From Candidatus Poribacteria bacterium (lineage in GTDB: Bacteria > Poribacteria > WGA-4E > WGA-3G), in the NCBI GenBank assembly GCA_007571355.1, contig RKRO01000459.1, positions 1 through 7,687 of the forward strand: a stretch of 7,687 bases of DNA. Reading direction: 5' to 3'. Positions 1 to 5,937 of the stretch are shown here, in pieces; within the stretch, counting starts at the first letter, position 1; every line of letters begins with the position of its first letter. The translations under genes and the position numbers were made by a program. The notes below the pieces were generated by a model that saw only the letters and a program-made list of their open reading frames with translations, searched no databases and was not told the DNA's origin.

Positions 1-969
1 CGCATAGTCAGAGATGTTCACACGGAGTGCCTTCACGCCTTGTAATTTGCCGCCTTGCACCTTGTCGTAAGTGTTCGCGAGGTCTTTAAAAATCGGTTTG
101 CCTTGTGTCTCCCCTTTTTTTAATTTTTCGTGGAGATAGATGCCGATATCGTCTGTTTCACCGAAAATTTGGGCGTTCATTTTCGTGTAGATATCCACTT
201 TCGGCGTTGAAGTCTCTGCCAAATGCAGGATCACGCGCCAAGTCGGCTCCGGATCGTCAGGCTTCGGCGGTTCGAGCCTATCCAAACGATAATGCTTAAA
301 ATTGTCGCGGTTGCTGTTCTGTGCAAGGCCGGCACCTGCTTTCCGCGACAAACGATATTCAATCCGTTTCCCTTCAACTTCAAAAGCGACACTGTTGAAA
401 CCTGTTGCCGTTTTGACATAATAACTGTCTCGGCACTTCCAATGGAAAAGGGTATCTGTTCCGTCGTAATCTGCTTCGTCTGGGTAGTCCACTTTATAGT
501 GTGCGGTGCTTCTATCGTTGTAGCCGAAGTCGCCGTCTCGGTAGTAGCCCTCAAAAAAACTGTAGATGTGGTTATAGACGCGGAAAGCGAGGTGTGCCTT
601 AAGATCATCAAGGTTGGTTTGCAGTGGATCGGTCAGGTCTTCTCGTTTTTCTTTGAGAAAATCTATAAGTTCTGCACGGTTCTCAGCGATATTTTCGAGC
701 AATTCTCTCTGCTTACGTCTGCCTTCTTCCTCGACGTATGCCTTGACTTCTGTGAGTTGACTTTCGTACAGCGCGCCTGAGACTTCCGTGAGTGCCTCGT
801 CCACGATGCTGGGTAGTTTTTCGTCGATGAATTGGTTGACTTCATCGCGCTTAATCTTGAGGTTGCGGAAAATACCGAAGTCGAGATCGTTGTGTGCGAA
901 GTGAAACATCTCGCGGAGTTTTTCGCGGAGGGTGTTGAGTGCTTCGGTGGTTGGATTTGATTCGGGCAT
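1..969 (-). CDS. Type III-like site-specific adenine DNA methyltransferase, N-terminal part (C-terminus beyond the left edge)
   Basis: An uninterrupted minus-strand frame runs from ATG at 967-969 to the window edge, giving 323 residues with no stop. The start is preceded by AAGGA about 10 bases upstream. Residues 11-50 (LREKLREMFHFAHNDLDFGI, then RDEVNQFIDEKLP) and residues 130-200 (HIYSFFEGYYRDGDFG, then LFHWKCRDSYYVKT and FNSVAFEV) match the non-catalytic N-terminal region I recall for large (about 900-1000 aa) Mod-like adenine methyltransferases of type III-like restriction-modification systems. Residues 60-125 are rich in Glu and Lys and probably helical or coiled. The SAM-binding and DPPY-type catalytic motifs would lie further on, outside the window, so the enzymatic activity is inferred. 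It is the last gene of the leftward series, 52 bp after the SDR gene. A helicase/nuclease partner may follow off the edge. Confidence 0.8.
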   Translation of the reverse strand, partial: MPESNPTTEALNTLREKLREMFHFAHNDLDFGIFRNLKIKRDEVNQFIDEKLPSIVDEALTEVSGALYESQLTEVKAYVEEEGRRKQRELLENIAENRAELIDFLKEKREDLTDPLQTNLDDLKAHLAFRVYNHIYSFFEGYYRDGDFGYNDRSTAHYKVDYPDEADYDGTDTLFHWKCRDSYYVKTATGFNSVAFEVEGKRIEYRLSRKAGAGLAQNSNRDNFKHYRLDRLEPPKPDDPEPTWRVILHLAETSTPKVDIYTKMNAQIFGETDDIGIYLHEKLKKGETQGKPIFKDLANTYDKVQGGKLQGVKALRVNISDYA

Positions 970-979
970 GGGTGTCTTG

Positions 980-984
980 TCCTT
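980..984 (-). promoter_or_regulatory. Ribosome-binding site of the methyltransferase gene
   Basis: AAGGA on the minus strand lies 10 bases before the ATG at 967-969. It supports that ATG as the start. The encoded N-terminus then runs directly into the conserved helix beginning near residue 11. Confidence 0.55.
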
Positions 985-1006
985 GCTATGCAGTTTCTTA
1001 ACTGAA

Positions 1007-1020
1007 ATACCGGAAGGTAT
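1007..1020 (-). other. Small hairpin just after the SDR stop codon
   Basis: ATACC and GGTAT form a 5-bp stem around a 4-base loop, starting two bases after the TAA of the SDR gene on the minus strand and followed by TTCAGTT. It could be a weak attenuating terminator or an RNA 3'-end stabiliser between the SDR and methyltransferase genes. The stem is short and the T-tract poor, so efficient termination is doubtful. Confidence 0.2.
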
Positions 1021-1021
1021 C

Positions 1022-1771
1022 TTAAAAATATTTGTGAAGATGTGTTTTAACCAAATTGTCCTGCGGTTGATACCCCAACACTTCAACCGCACCGCTTATA
1101 TCAAGATAACTCTGCTGATACCCATCAGAATTCGCCGAGCGTCCGTACGTAATTAAATACTTAACCGGTCCCTCATAATCGACAGCCAAGCCGAAGAGTT
1201 GCACACAATCTCGGGGGGTCAGGAGTGTGCTGCAGTGTCGAATCCCGTTCGGTTCATAAGTACCGTTAAAACTCCCGATACGGATACTGATAAATCGCAT
1301 ACCGTGTGCATCAACAAGATACCGTCCGGCGATTTCTGCCATCCCCTTCATCGCGCCGTACCACCCATCAGGCCGAAATTGGTCGCCTGTTGAGAAGCGG
1401 GGTGGCGAGTTCAACCGTTCGTTCCAACCTGAAACATGGTTCGTACTGGCGTATACAATCTTCTGGATACCTCCTTCTCGTGCTGCTTCAAACAGGTTCA
1501 TAGACGCGCCGATGTCGCTGACTTCACCTGGCACCTTCCCCAGCGAATCCTGACGGATGTATGCAAGATGCACCAACACATCGTGATCACGGCACAATTT
1601 CTGCATCGCAGCGTAATCCCGAATATCAGCGTTCACCATGCGCGAATTCGCGTCCACAATCGGGTTGATATCCATCAACGTTAATGTGTAAACATTTTGT
1701 TCTTCCCACGCTTTCCAAAGCGCGGTGCCGACAGTGCCAGCTGCTCCGGTAATCAATACGCGCTGTTTCAT
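1022..1771 (-). CDS. Extended SDR NAD(P)-dependent dehydrogenase/epimerase, uronate-dehydrogenase-like
   Basis: A 249-residue Rossmann-fold protein. Residues 5-15 (VLITGAAGTVG) form the dinucleotide-binding glycine motif. D34 after the second strand suggests NAD preference. D49-I50 in NADIRD and HLA at 68-70 are typical of extended SDRs. The catalytic set is S109/T110 in YASTNH and Y138 with K142 in WYGAMK. RIGS at 164-167 resembles bacterial uronate dehydrogenases, as does the overall length (about 265 aa). By family, such enzymes oxidise the hemiacetal of galacturonate or glucuronate to an aldarolactone; other sugar dehydrogenase or epimerase roles remain possible. It lies 105 bp downstream of glnD in the same direction with no obvious terminator between, so it may be read through from the glnD promoter. 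No strong Shine-Dalgarno is seen: an AAGGG sits about 12 bases upstream. Family assignment is firm; substrate is not. Confidence 0.85.
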   Translation of the reverse strand: MKQRVLITGAAGTVGTALWKAWEEQNVYTLTLMDINPIVDANSRMVNADIRDYAAMQKLCRDHDVLVHLAYIRQDSLGKVPGEVSDIGASMNLFEAAREGGIQKIVYASTNHVSGWNERLNSPPRFSTGDQFRPDGWYGAMKGMAEIAGRYLVDAHGMRFISIRIGSFNGTYEPNGIRHCSTLLTPRDCVQLFGLAVDYEGPVKYLITYGRSANSDGYQQSYLDISGAVEVLGYQPQDNLVKTHLHKYF

Positions 1772-1876
1772 CTTTTTTAAATTTCCCTTGCGGTTCGGTC
1801 AAGCGAGTCCCTTATTTCAATCGCCTTTACGTATATTCGCATTGGATTTAGCGTTCACAAAAACCCTTCCATTCCA

Positions 1877-4594
1877 TTACTTTCTGTCTTTGGCATCTAA
1901 CGCCGCCATAATATCAGCATGTACCGCTTTCGGGTCCGCCACCGGTTGGACGTAGAACCGGTCGGTCGCTTGTCCGCCTAATCCTGAGCATTTACACATC
2001 TCAACATTCAATCCGAGTTTTGCCAGGATACCGCTGAAGTAGTGGAGGAATCCGACCTTTTCCTCAGCAACGACGACAATCTCGGAGTAGCTGCGTGCTG
2101 TTTCAACAGTGACCTCGTCAACCGCCCATGTTTCGTTAAGATTAACATAGTGCTTCTCAAATATTTGATCAAGTGAAACTTCCTCTGCAAGGAGACTTCG
2201 GATATCAAAATCGATGTTCCTTTTCAGTTCTTCATCGAGCGGCATCGGTTCACCTTGATGATGGGGTGGTTGGTGAACAAGTCGATAAATTTCGAGTTCA
2301 ATACTCGTGTCCTGTTTCGTATAGACGCGGGCATCGCGAACGTCTATACCGTTGGCGTAAAAGAGTCCGCTCACGGTGTGCAATTTGCCGATTCGGCTCG
2401 GGCTACAGAGATGCAGTTCTGTAAATCCGGGACGATCAACAAATTGGACGATCCCGGTAATCCCCTTCGTCTTTTCATCCGCAACAGCGGCCTCCGCTTG
2501 GGTCGTCATCTTTATATGCATAGCGATCTCCTCGGGAGAGATACTCATACGGTAGGAGACCGGCATGTGGTGAAGGAATTGCTGAAACTCTTCAACAGGT
2601 GCGAAGGCACCCCACTGTGTCTCTTCTTGACCGACAAAACGTGTTCGCGCCACCTCGTATAAACTCTTCAGGTTATGCTTAACAACGTGACTGAAATTCT
2701 GTGAACCGTTGGCTTTGGAATCGCAATAAGTGAGCAGATACAGTGCGGTTAAACGTTCCAACGAATTAACCTTCTTACAGAATTCGGCGATGGTGCTCTC
2801 ATCCCAATGATGATAGCGTGCCAAATCTATCATCGTCAGATGTTCTCGTATGAGGAAGCAGATATCGTCTGTCTGTTGCGCGTTGAATCCAAATTCAGGC
2901 GCGATACGTTCTGCTTTTTCAGCACCGGTCATCGGATGGGTCGGATCCGGCTTGTCTATATCGTGAAGGAAGAGTGCCATATAGAGCGGACTCGGATCCG
3001 AAAGTGCGCGAAATGCGGTATTGAGATCCTCTAATTCGGAAGTCGGGGACGGCGACACCGGTGCCCCGAAACCGCCTGCGCCGGCAAACGGACTGCTCGG
3101 CTCCGTTTGCCGGATTTCATCAAGGTAACTAATTGCAACCAACGTGTGTTTCCCAACCGTATACGGGTCGAGGCTCCGTTCGCTCCGGGTCATCATCGCT
3201 CTTTCAAAAAGTGCACCGCCCTCCCCCAGATGTGATAGAATATCAAGCCTATGGAGACGTGTAAGGGTCTTCGCGACATCACCCGGTATGTTTATCAATT
3301 CCGCCATCCGCTTCCGAAAAGAACGCCAATCGAATGCATGAACATAGCGAGAGATGAAAGTAGAAAGCGAGGCATCAATCTCAAAATCGTATTGTTGGAA
3401 GTAGGTGAATAGAATGAAAAGTTGCTCTGCATCAAGTTCGCCGAAATTGTTATCCATGCAATATAAGGTGTCGGTACTTGCCGCAAGGACATCTGAGATT
3501 GGGATTCCGTTCGCCAGCATCTTCCGAATTAACAACTCTGCCTTGAAATGTAGATATTTTGCTTTCGCATAATATTCAGCCATGAACTCGTAACGACCAT
3601 TGTCTGTCTCGTTCCTCAATCCGAGGACTCGTGCGATCTCTGCCTGCAGTGTGTCTCCCTTTTCAGGATGATACGAGAGATTATCATGCGGCGCATCGGC
3701 AAGCACATGCAGAAGATTCCGCACCTTGAACATGAAATCAAGCGAAGGCATCAGTTGGTCATCACCGTGGCGTTCGTAAAGTTCAGGAATCGAGGTAAAG
3801 CCCGGCAGTCCACATATCCAGAGTGCATACTGAAGTGTCCGTAGCCCACCCCTACCCGTTTTCACATTGGGCTGGTTGAGATAGATAGTATCTTCAGAAG
3901 CTTTGAAAGCATCCGCTTTCGATTTCAGCAGATCCAACACAAGGGATATATCCGATTTTTCGGAGTGTACGGCTTTTCGGAAACGCTCTGTCAACATCGA
4001 GTCCCCTGCAATAAAGCGCATATCAATCAAGGCAGTCATATCCTGATAATTCCACCTCGCGATATCCGCAAGCGGACGGTAGATAAAACTGAACTCAAAC
4101 CCCGGAATTACCGAATGGAGACTATCAAAAAAATCGTAGAACCATCGAATCAGTTCGAGCGTGCTCTCATCATAAATATCCTCTAAGTCTACAGAGGAAG
4201 TGTAGATGACATCCACATCCGAGAAGTAGCAGAGCTCGCTTCTACCGTAACTACCGACACCATAAAGTGCGACATCCGGTGCCCATCCCTCTAATTCTGC
4301 TGTTAAGTCGTTGATATCAACGTCTGGAAGTTGGCTTAGAACATCGATCTGCTTCTGATATTCATCCCGAATTTGAAATGTGGCTACCTCGTAAACTTTC
4401 TGAATAACCACATCCCACATCTGTGTGTGGATATTACATGCACTGAATCCGCTTTCACCTTTCAAGATATGGGTTTTTAGCTGCTGCCGTTCGGATTGGA
4501 TGAAAGCAGCAAGTTGTTTTTGCAGCGTCTCAAAAGACACATCCAAATCTGGCGCATAATTATTGAGTCGTCTTTGAATATATGTGGTATCCAT
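1877..4594 (-). CDS. glnD: Bifunctional [protein-PII] uridylyltransferase / uridylyl-removing enzyme
   Basis: A 905-residue cytoplasmic nitrogen sensor, close to the usual GlnD length (E. coli 890). The family uridylylates PII when glutamine is low and removes UMP when it is high. The N-terminal nucleotidyltransferase domain carries GSYGRSEL at 114-121 and SDVD at 125-128, the metal-binding aspartates. PNVKTGRGGLRTLQ at 242-255 matches the GlnD-specific helical region. The HD hydrolase domain has H483, H544-D545 (LHDIDKP), H553, H585 and D625. Two C-terminal ACT domains follow: about 714-772 (FVDRPGFTELHLCSPSRIGK) and about 838-890 (IVVVAEEKVGFLHYF). All functional parts look intact, so both activities are expected. 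Residues 498-522 form a Pro/Gly/Ser-rich insert before the HD motif. The ATG at 4592-4594 has GGAGAG six bases upstream. The neighbours are not the usual glnB/amtB/glnA genes. Confidence 0.96.
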   Translation of the reverse strand: MDTTYIQRRLNNYAPDLDVSFETLQKQLAAFIQSERQQLKTHILKGESGFSACNIHTQMWDVVIQKVYEVATFQIRDEYQKQIDVLSQLPDVDINDLTAELEGWAPDVALYGVGSYGRSELCYFSDVDVIYTSSVDLEDIYDESTLELIRWFYDFFDSLHSVIPGFEFSFIYRPLADIARWNYQDMTALIDMRFIAGDSMLTERFRKAVHSEKSDISLVLDLLKSKADAFKASEDTIYLNQPNVKTGRGGLRTLQYALWICGLPGFTSIPELYERHGDDQLMPSLDFMFKVRNLLHVLADAPHDNLSYHPEKGDTLQAEIARVLGLRNETDNGRYEFMAEYYAKAKYLHFKAELLIRKMLANGIPISDVLAASTDTLYCMDNNFGELDAEQLFILFTYFQQYDFEIDASLSTFISRYVHAFDWRSFRKRMAELINIPGDVAKTLTRLHRLDILSHLGEGGALFERAMMTRSERSLDPYTVGKHTLVAISYLDEIRQTEPSSPFAGAGGFGAPVSPSPTSELEDLNTAFRALSDPSPLYMALFLHDIDKPDPTHPMTGAEKAERIAPEFGFNAQQTDDICFLIREHLTMIDLARYHHWDESTIAEFCKKVNSLERLTALYLLTYCDSKANGSQNFSHVVKHNLKSLYEVARTRFVGQEETQWGAFAPVEEFQQFLHHMPVSYRMSISPEEIAMHIKMTTQAEAAVADEKTKGITGIVQFVDRPGFTELHLCSPSRIGKLHTVSGLFYANGIDVRDARVYTKQDTSIELEIYRLVHQPPHHQGEPMPLDEELKRNIDFDIRSLLAEEVSLDQIFEKHYVNLNETWAVDEVTVETARSYSEIVVVAEEKVGFLHYFSGILAKLGLNVEMCKCSGLGGQATDRFYVQPVADPKAVHADIMAALDAKDRK

Positions 4595-4600
4595 TCATAT

Positions 4601-4606
4601 CTCTCC
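4601..4606 (-). promoter_or_regulatory. Ribosome-binding site of glnD
   Basis: GGAGAG on the minus strand lies six bases before the glnD ATG. An overlapping upstream ATG is out of frame, so this site fixes the start at 4594. Confidence 0.7.
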
Positions 4607-4634
4607 AATGTATCAGAGCAGTCTAATTGTCGTG

Positions 4635-4647
4635 TCGTTACTAACGA
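4635..4647. repeat. 13-bp palindrome in the glnD leader
   Basis: TCGTTACTAACGA is a perfect dyad with a single central base, inside the untranslated leader downstream of the predicted glnD start point. It could bind a dimeric regulator. Palindromes of this size also arise by chance in AT-rich DNA. Confidence 0.3.
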
Positions 4648-4663
4648 ATACGAAAAACTAACA

Positions 4664-4677
4664 ACTTCACATGAAGT
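4664..4677. promoter_or_regulatory. Dyad over the predicted glnD transcription start (candidate operator)
   Basis: ACTTCA-CA-TGAAGT has two perfect 6-bp half-sites around a 2-bp centre. It lies immediately downstream of the minus-strand TATAAT box, at the expected start of transcription, where a bound dimeric repressor would block initiation. The sequence shows the dyad and its position; the regulatory role is inferred. Confidence 0.35.
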
Positions 4678-4678
4678 C

Positions 4679-4707
4679 ATTATACACATAATTAAGAAAA
4701 AAAACAA
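4679..4707 (-). promoter_or_regulatory. Predicted sigma70-type promoter of glnD
   Basis: On the minus strand a perfect TATAAT (4679-4684) sits 17 bp from TTGTTT (4702-4707, three of six consensus bases), with a T-rich spacer. Transcription would begin near 4672, giving a leader of about 75 bases before the glnD ATG. It probably also serves the SDR gene downstream. Confidence 0.55.
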
Positions 4708-4724
4708 GTTCGAATTAGTTATCG

Positions 4725-4799
4725 CCCCTCCACTTTTCCCTTGACACACTTTTTCGATCTTGCTAACATACAAAATCGAAGAATCTGAAATTGGAGGGG
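4725..4799. repeat. 8-bp inverted repeat framing the operon promoter
   Basis: CCCCTCCA at 4725-4732 is repeated in inverted orientation as TGGAGGGG at 4792-4799. The arms bracket the plus-strand -35 and -10 boxes, one just upstream of the -35 and one about 20 bases downstream of the start point. A regulator bound at both arms could loop out the promoter. Chance is not excluded with only 8 bp. Confidence 0.35.
4741..4769 (+). promoter_or_regulatory. Predicted sigma70-type promoter of the oxidoreductase/dioxygenase operon
   Basis: A perfect TTGACA (4741-4746) is followed after 17 bp by TAACAT (4764-4769), four of six consensus bases. An extended -10 TGC stands directly before it. Transcription would start near 4776 and leave a leader of about 150 bases. 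A weak dyad, TTCGAT (4753-4758) with ATCGAA (4775-4780), overlaps the -10 box. Confidence 0.6.
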
Positions 4800-4856
4800 T
4801 AATCGCCGCAAAACGATCCGCAACCCGAAACAGAGTAGTCCAATTATATTGAGGGC

Positions 4857-4907
4857 ATGACCCCAGAACAGCAAGAAGTCATGGAGGCACCCCACATCCG
4901 GCACTAA
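4857..4907 (+). CDS. Possible 16-codon leader ORF upstream of the oxidoreductase gene
   Basis: ATG at 4857 opens a 16-residue frame, MTPEQQEVMEAPHIRH, ending in TAA at 4905-4907, 18 bases before the GTG of the next gene. A GAGGG lies only one base before the ATG, which is too close for a good Shine-Dalgarno. The MTPEQ opening resembles the first residues often seen in PhyH dioxygenases, so it might be a remnant start, a leader peptide, or chance. Nothing in the residues suggests an amino-acid attenuator. Confidence 0.2.
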   Translation: MTPEQQEVMEAPHIRH

Positions 4908-4912
4908 ACTGC

Positions 4913-4920
4913 AAAGGAGA
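4913..4920 (+). promoter_or_regulatory. Strong ribosome-binding site deciding the GTG start at 4926
   Basis: AAAGGAGA lies five bases before the GTG at 4926-4928. No in-frame ATG occurs before the Rossmann glycine motif, and the GTG gives the usual short lead (MSNLRVAVIG) into it, so GTG is chosen. Confidence 0.75.
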
Positions 4921-4925
4921 GTCCT

Positions 4926-5873
4926 GTGTCAAATTTACGCGTTGCTGTCATCGGCTGCGGCAGCAGAGGCCGCGGCCATACAAAGATCCTCTCAGAATTT
5001 GGTGACACTGATCTTGTCGCTGTCTGCGATCCAATTGAAGCGGCACGAAATAACGCTGCTGATACCTTCAACATCCCAAACCGATATGAGACCATTGAGG
5101 CGTTACTGGACAACGAAACTTTAGACGCTATTTTTGTCGCCACCCCAGCGCACCTTAACGGCGAAGCAGCACTTCCTTGCCTGAAACACGGGGTCTCTAC
5201 GCTCTTAGAAAAACCACCCGGTATGAGCGTATCAGAAACCATCGCTTTGCGGAATGCCGCAGCACAGTCAGGCGCGAAAGGGATGGTCGGGTGGAACCGT
5301 CGTTTCCACCCGACCATCCTTGAAGCGAAACGTAGGGTCACCGAACGCGGTCCCGTGACACAAATCGTCGGCGAATTCCACAAGAGTATCACCCGGTTAA
5401 CACAATCTGGAAAATTTCCTGAACATCTGATGGACAACATGTTTCTGGAAACACCCATCCATGCACTTGATACGATCCGCGCCGTCGCTGAAGCTGATGT
5501 CCAAGAGGTACACAGTGTCGTCCAACGGGCTATTTCAGATTACAAAGATGTTCACGCTGCGCTCATTCTGTTTGACAACGGCTGCGTTGCCCAACACATT
5601 GCCAATTATACAACAGATGCGCGCCTCGAACGCTATGAGATTCACGGGAGAAACATCTCCGCTTACCTTGAAGGGGTCTCTCATGGGACGATTTTCTGTG
5701 ACAGAACACAATATAAATTAACCGAGGCAGGTACCGGCGGCACCGTTGAACAGAACAGGTATTTCTTAGATTGCGTCAAATCCAACACCCCGATTTCGTT
5801 CCCCGCTGCGAATCTTGATGAGGCTGTTAAAACGATGCAACTCGCTGAAGATATTCTAAGCGGACTGCGCTGA
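4926..5873 (+). CDS. Gfo/Idh/MocA family NAD(P)-dependent oxidoreductase
   Basis: A 315-residue cytoplasmic protein with the two-domain Gfo/Idh/MocA layout. The N-terminal Rossmann fold has VAVIGCGSRGRGH at 6-18. D35 in AVCD, at the end of the second strand, favours NAD. The family motif is E95-K96-P97-P98. VGWNRRFHP at 121-129 begins the C-terminal domain. PIHALDTIR at 177-185 carries the His/Asp pair (H179, D182) expected at the substrate site. The length is at the short end for the family. Members oxidise or reduce sugars, inositols, sugar acids or their derivatives; the substrate here is unknown. It starts with GTG behind a strong Shine-Dalgarno and is the first gene of the rightward series, 64 bp before the first dioxygenase gene, so co-transcription is likely. 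A perfect 16-bp inverted repeat lies within codons 119-132. Confidence 0.93.
   Translation: MSNLRVAVIGCGSRGRGHTKILSEFGDTDLVAVCDPIEAARNNAADTFNIPNRYETIEALLDNETLDAIFVATPAHLNGEAALPCLKHGVSTLLEKPPGMSVSETIALRNAAAQSGAKGMVGWNRRFHPTILEAKRRVTERGPVTQIVGEFHKSITRLTQSGKFPEHLMDNMFLETPIHALDTIRAVAEADVQEVHSVVQRAISDYKDVHAALILFDNGCVAQHIANYTTDARLERYEIHGRNISAYLEGVSHGTIFCDRTQYKLTEAGTGGTVEQNRYFLDCVKSNTPISFPAANLDEAVKTMQLAEDILSGLR
5281..5319. repeat. Perfect 16-bp inverted repeat inside the oxidoreductase gene
   Basis: The arms 5281-5296 (GGATGGTCGGGTGGAA) and 5304-5319 are exact reverse complements around a 7-base loop. A G-U and an A-U pair extend the stem outward. It covers the codons for MVGWNRRFHPTI. The reverse strand in the matching frame reads MVGWKRRFHPTI. 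As RNA it would be a very stable hairpin in mid-message. Confidence 0.85.
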
Positions 5874-5921
5874 TCAATCGGTGTTTTTGGATATGTGCCT
5901 TTGGACTACCCTCTATACCAC

Positions 5922-5928
5922 AAGGAAA
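5922..5928 (+). promoter_or_regulatory. Ribosome-binding site of the first PhyH gene
   Basis: AAGGAAA stands about ten bases before the ATG at 5938. The 64 bp between the oxidoreductase stop and this start show no hairpin terminator or clear promoter, which supports co-transcription. Confidence 0.55.
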
Positions 5929-5937
5929 CATTAAAAA

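Larger units (their letters stand above)
4595..4925. other. Divergent intergenic control region between glnD and the oxidoreductase operon
   Basis: This 331-bp stretch is AT-rich near glnD and holds no substantial gene. It contains a minus-strand promoter for glnD, a plus-strand promoter for the oxidoreductase operon with the two -35 boxes about 33 bp apart, three small dyads and an 8-A run at 4697-4704. It also contains a roughly 150-base plus-strand leader that includes a possible 16-codon upstream ORF. No tRNA, known riboswitch or sigma54 site was recognised. Confidence 0.75.

Noticed and set aside
223..780. A 185-codon plus-strand open frame over the left-edge gene.
   Set aside because: It lies antisense to the methyltransferase frame, which is uninterrupted for 323 codons and has recognisable family motifs. 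The plus-strand translation is Phe/Val/Cys-rich and unlike any family.
1772..1876. A possible minus-strand promoter (TTGACC-17-TAAAAA) before the SDR gene.
   Set aside because: The -10 box would end two bases before the ATG and leave no leader, and it matches consensus poorly.
4697..4704. An 8-A run, considered as a terminator T-tract on the minus strand.
   Set aside because: No stem precedes it, and no transcript is expected to reach it from either side; it lies in the spacer of the glnD promoter.
4595..4925. A sigma54 (-24/-12) promoter or a known riboswitch in the control region, as might be expected near glnD.
   Set aside because: No TGGCAC-N5-TTGC pattern with the conserved GG and GC was found on either strand, and the leader does not match riboswitch cores I can recognise by eye.
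4968..4977. The palindrome GGCCGCGGCC near the start of the oxidoreductase gene.
   Set aside because: It falls on the glycine/arginine codons of the Rossmann loop, where GC-rich repeats arise from the codons themselves.
4904..5458. A 184-codon minus-strand open frame opposite the oxidoreductase gene, with a conserved-looking VGWKRRFHP motif.
   Set aside because: The motif is a by-product of the 16-bp inverted repeat. The rest of the frame has no family features, and the plus strand encodes a complete Gfo/Idh protein.
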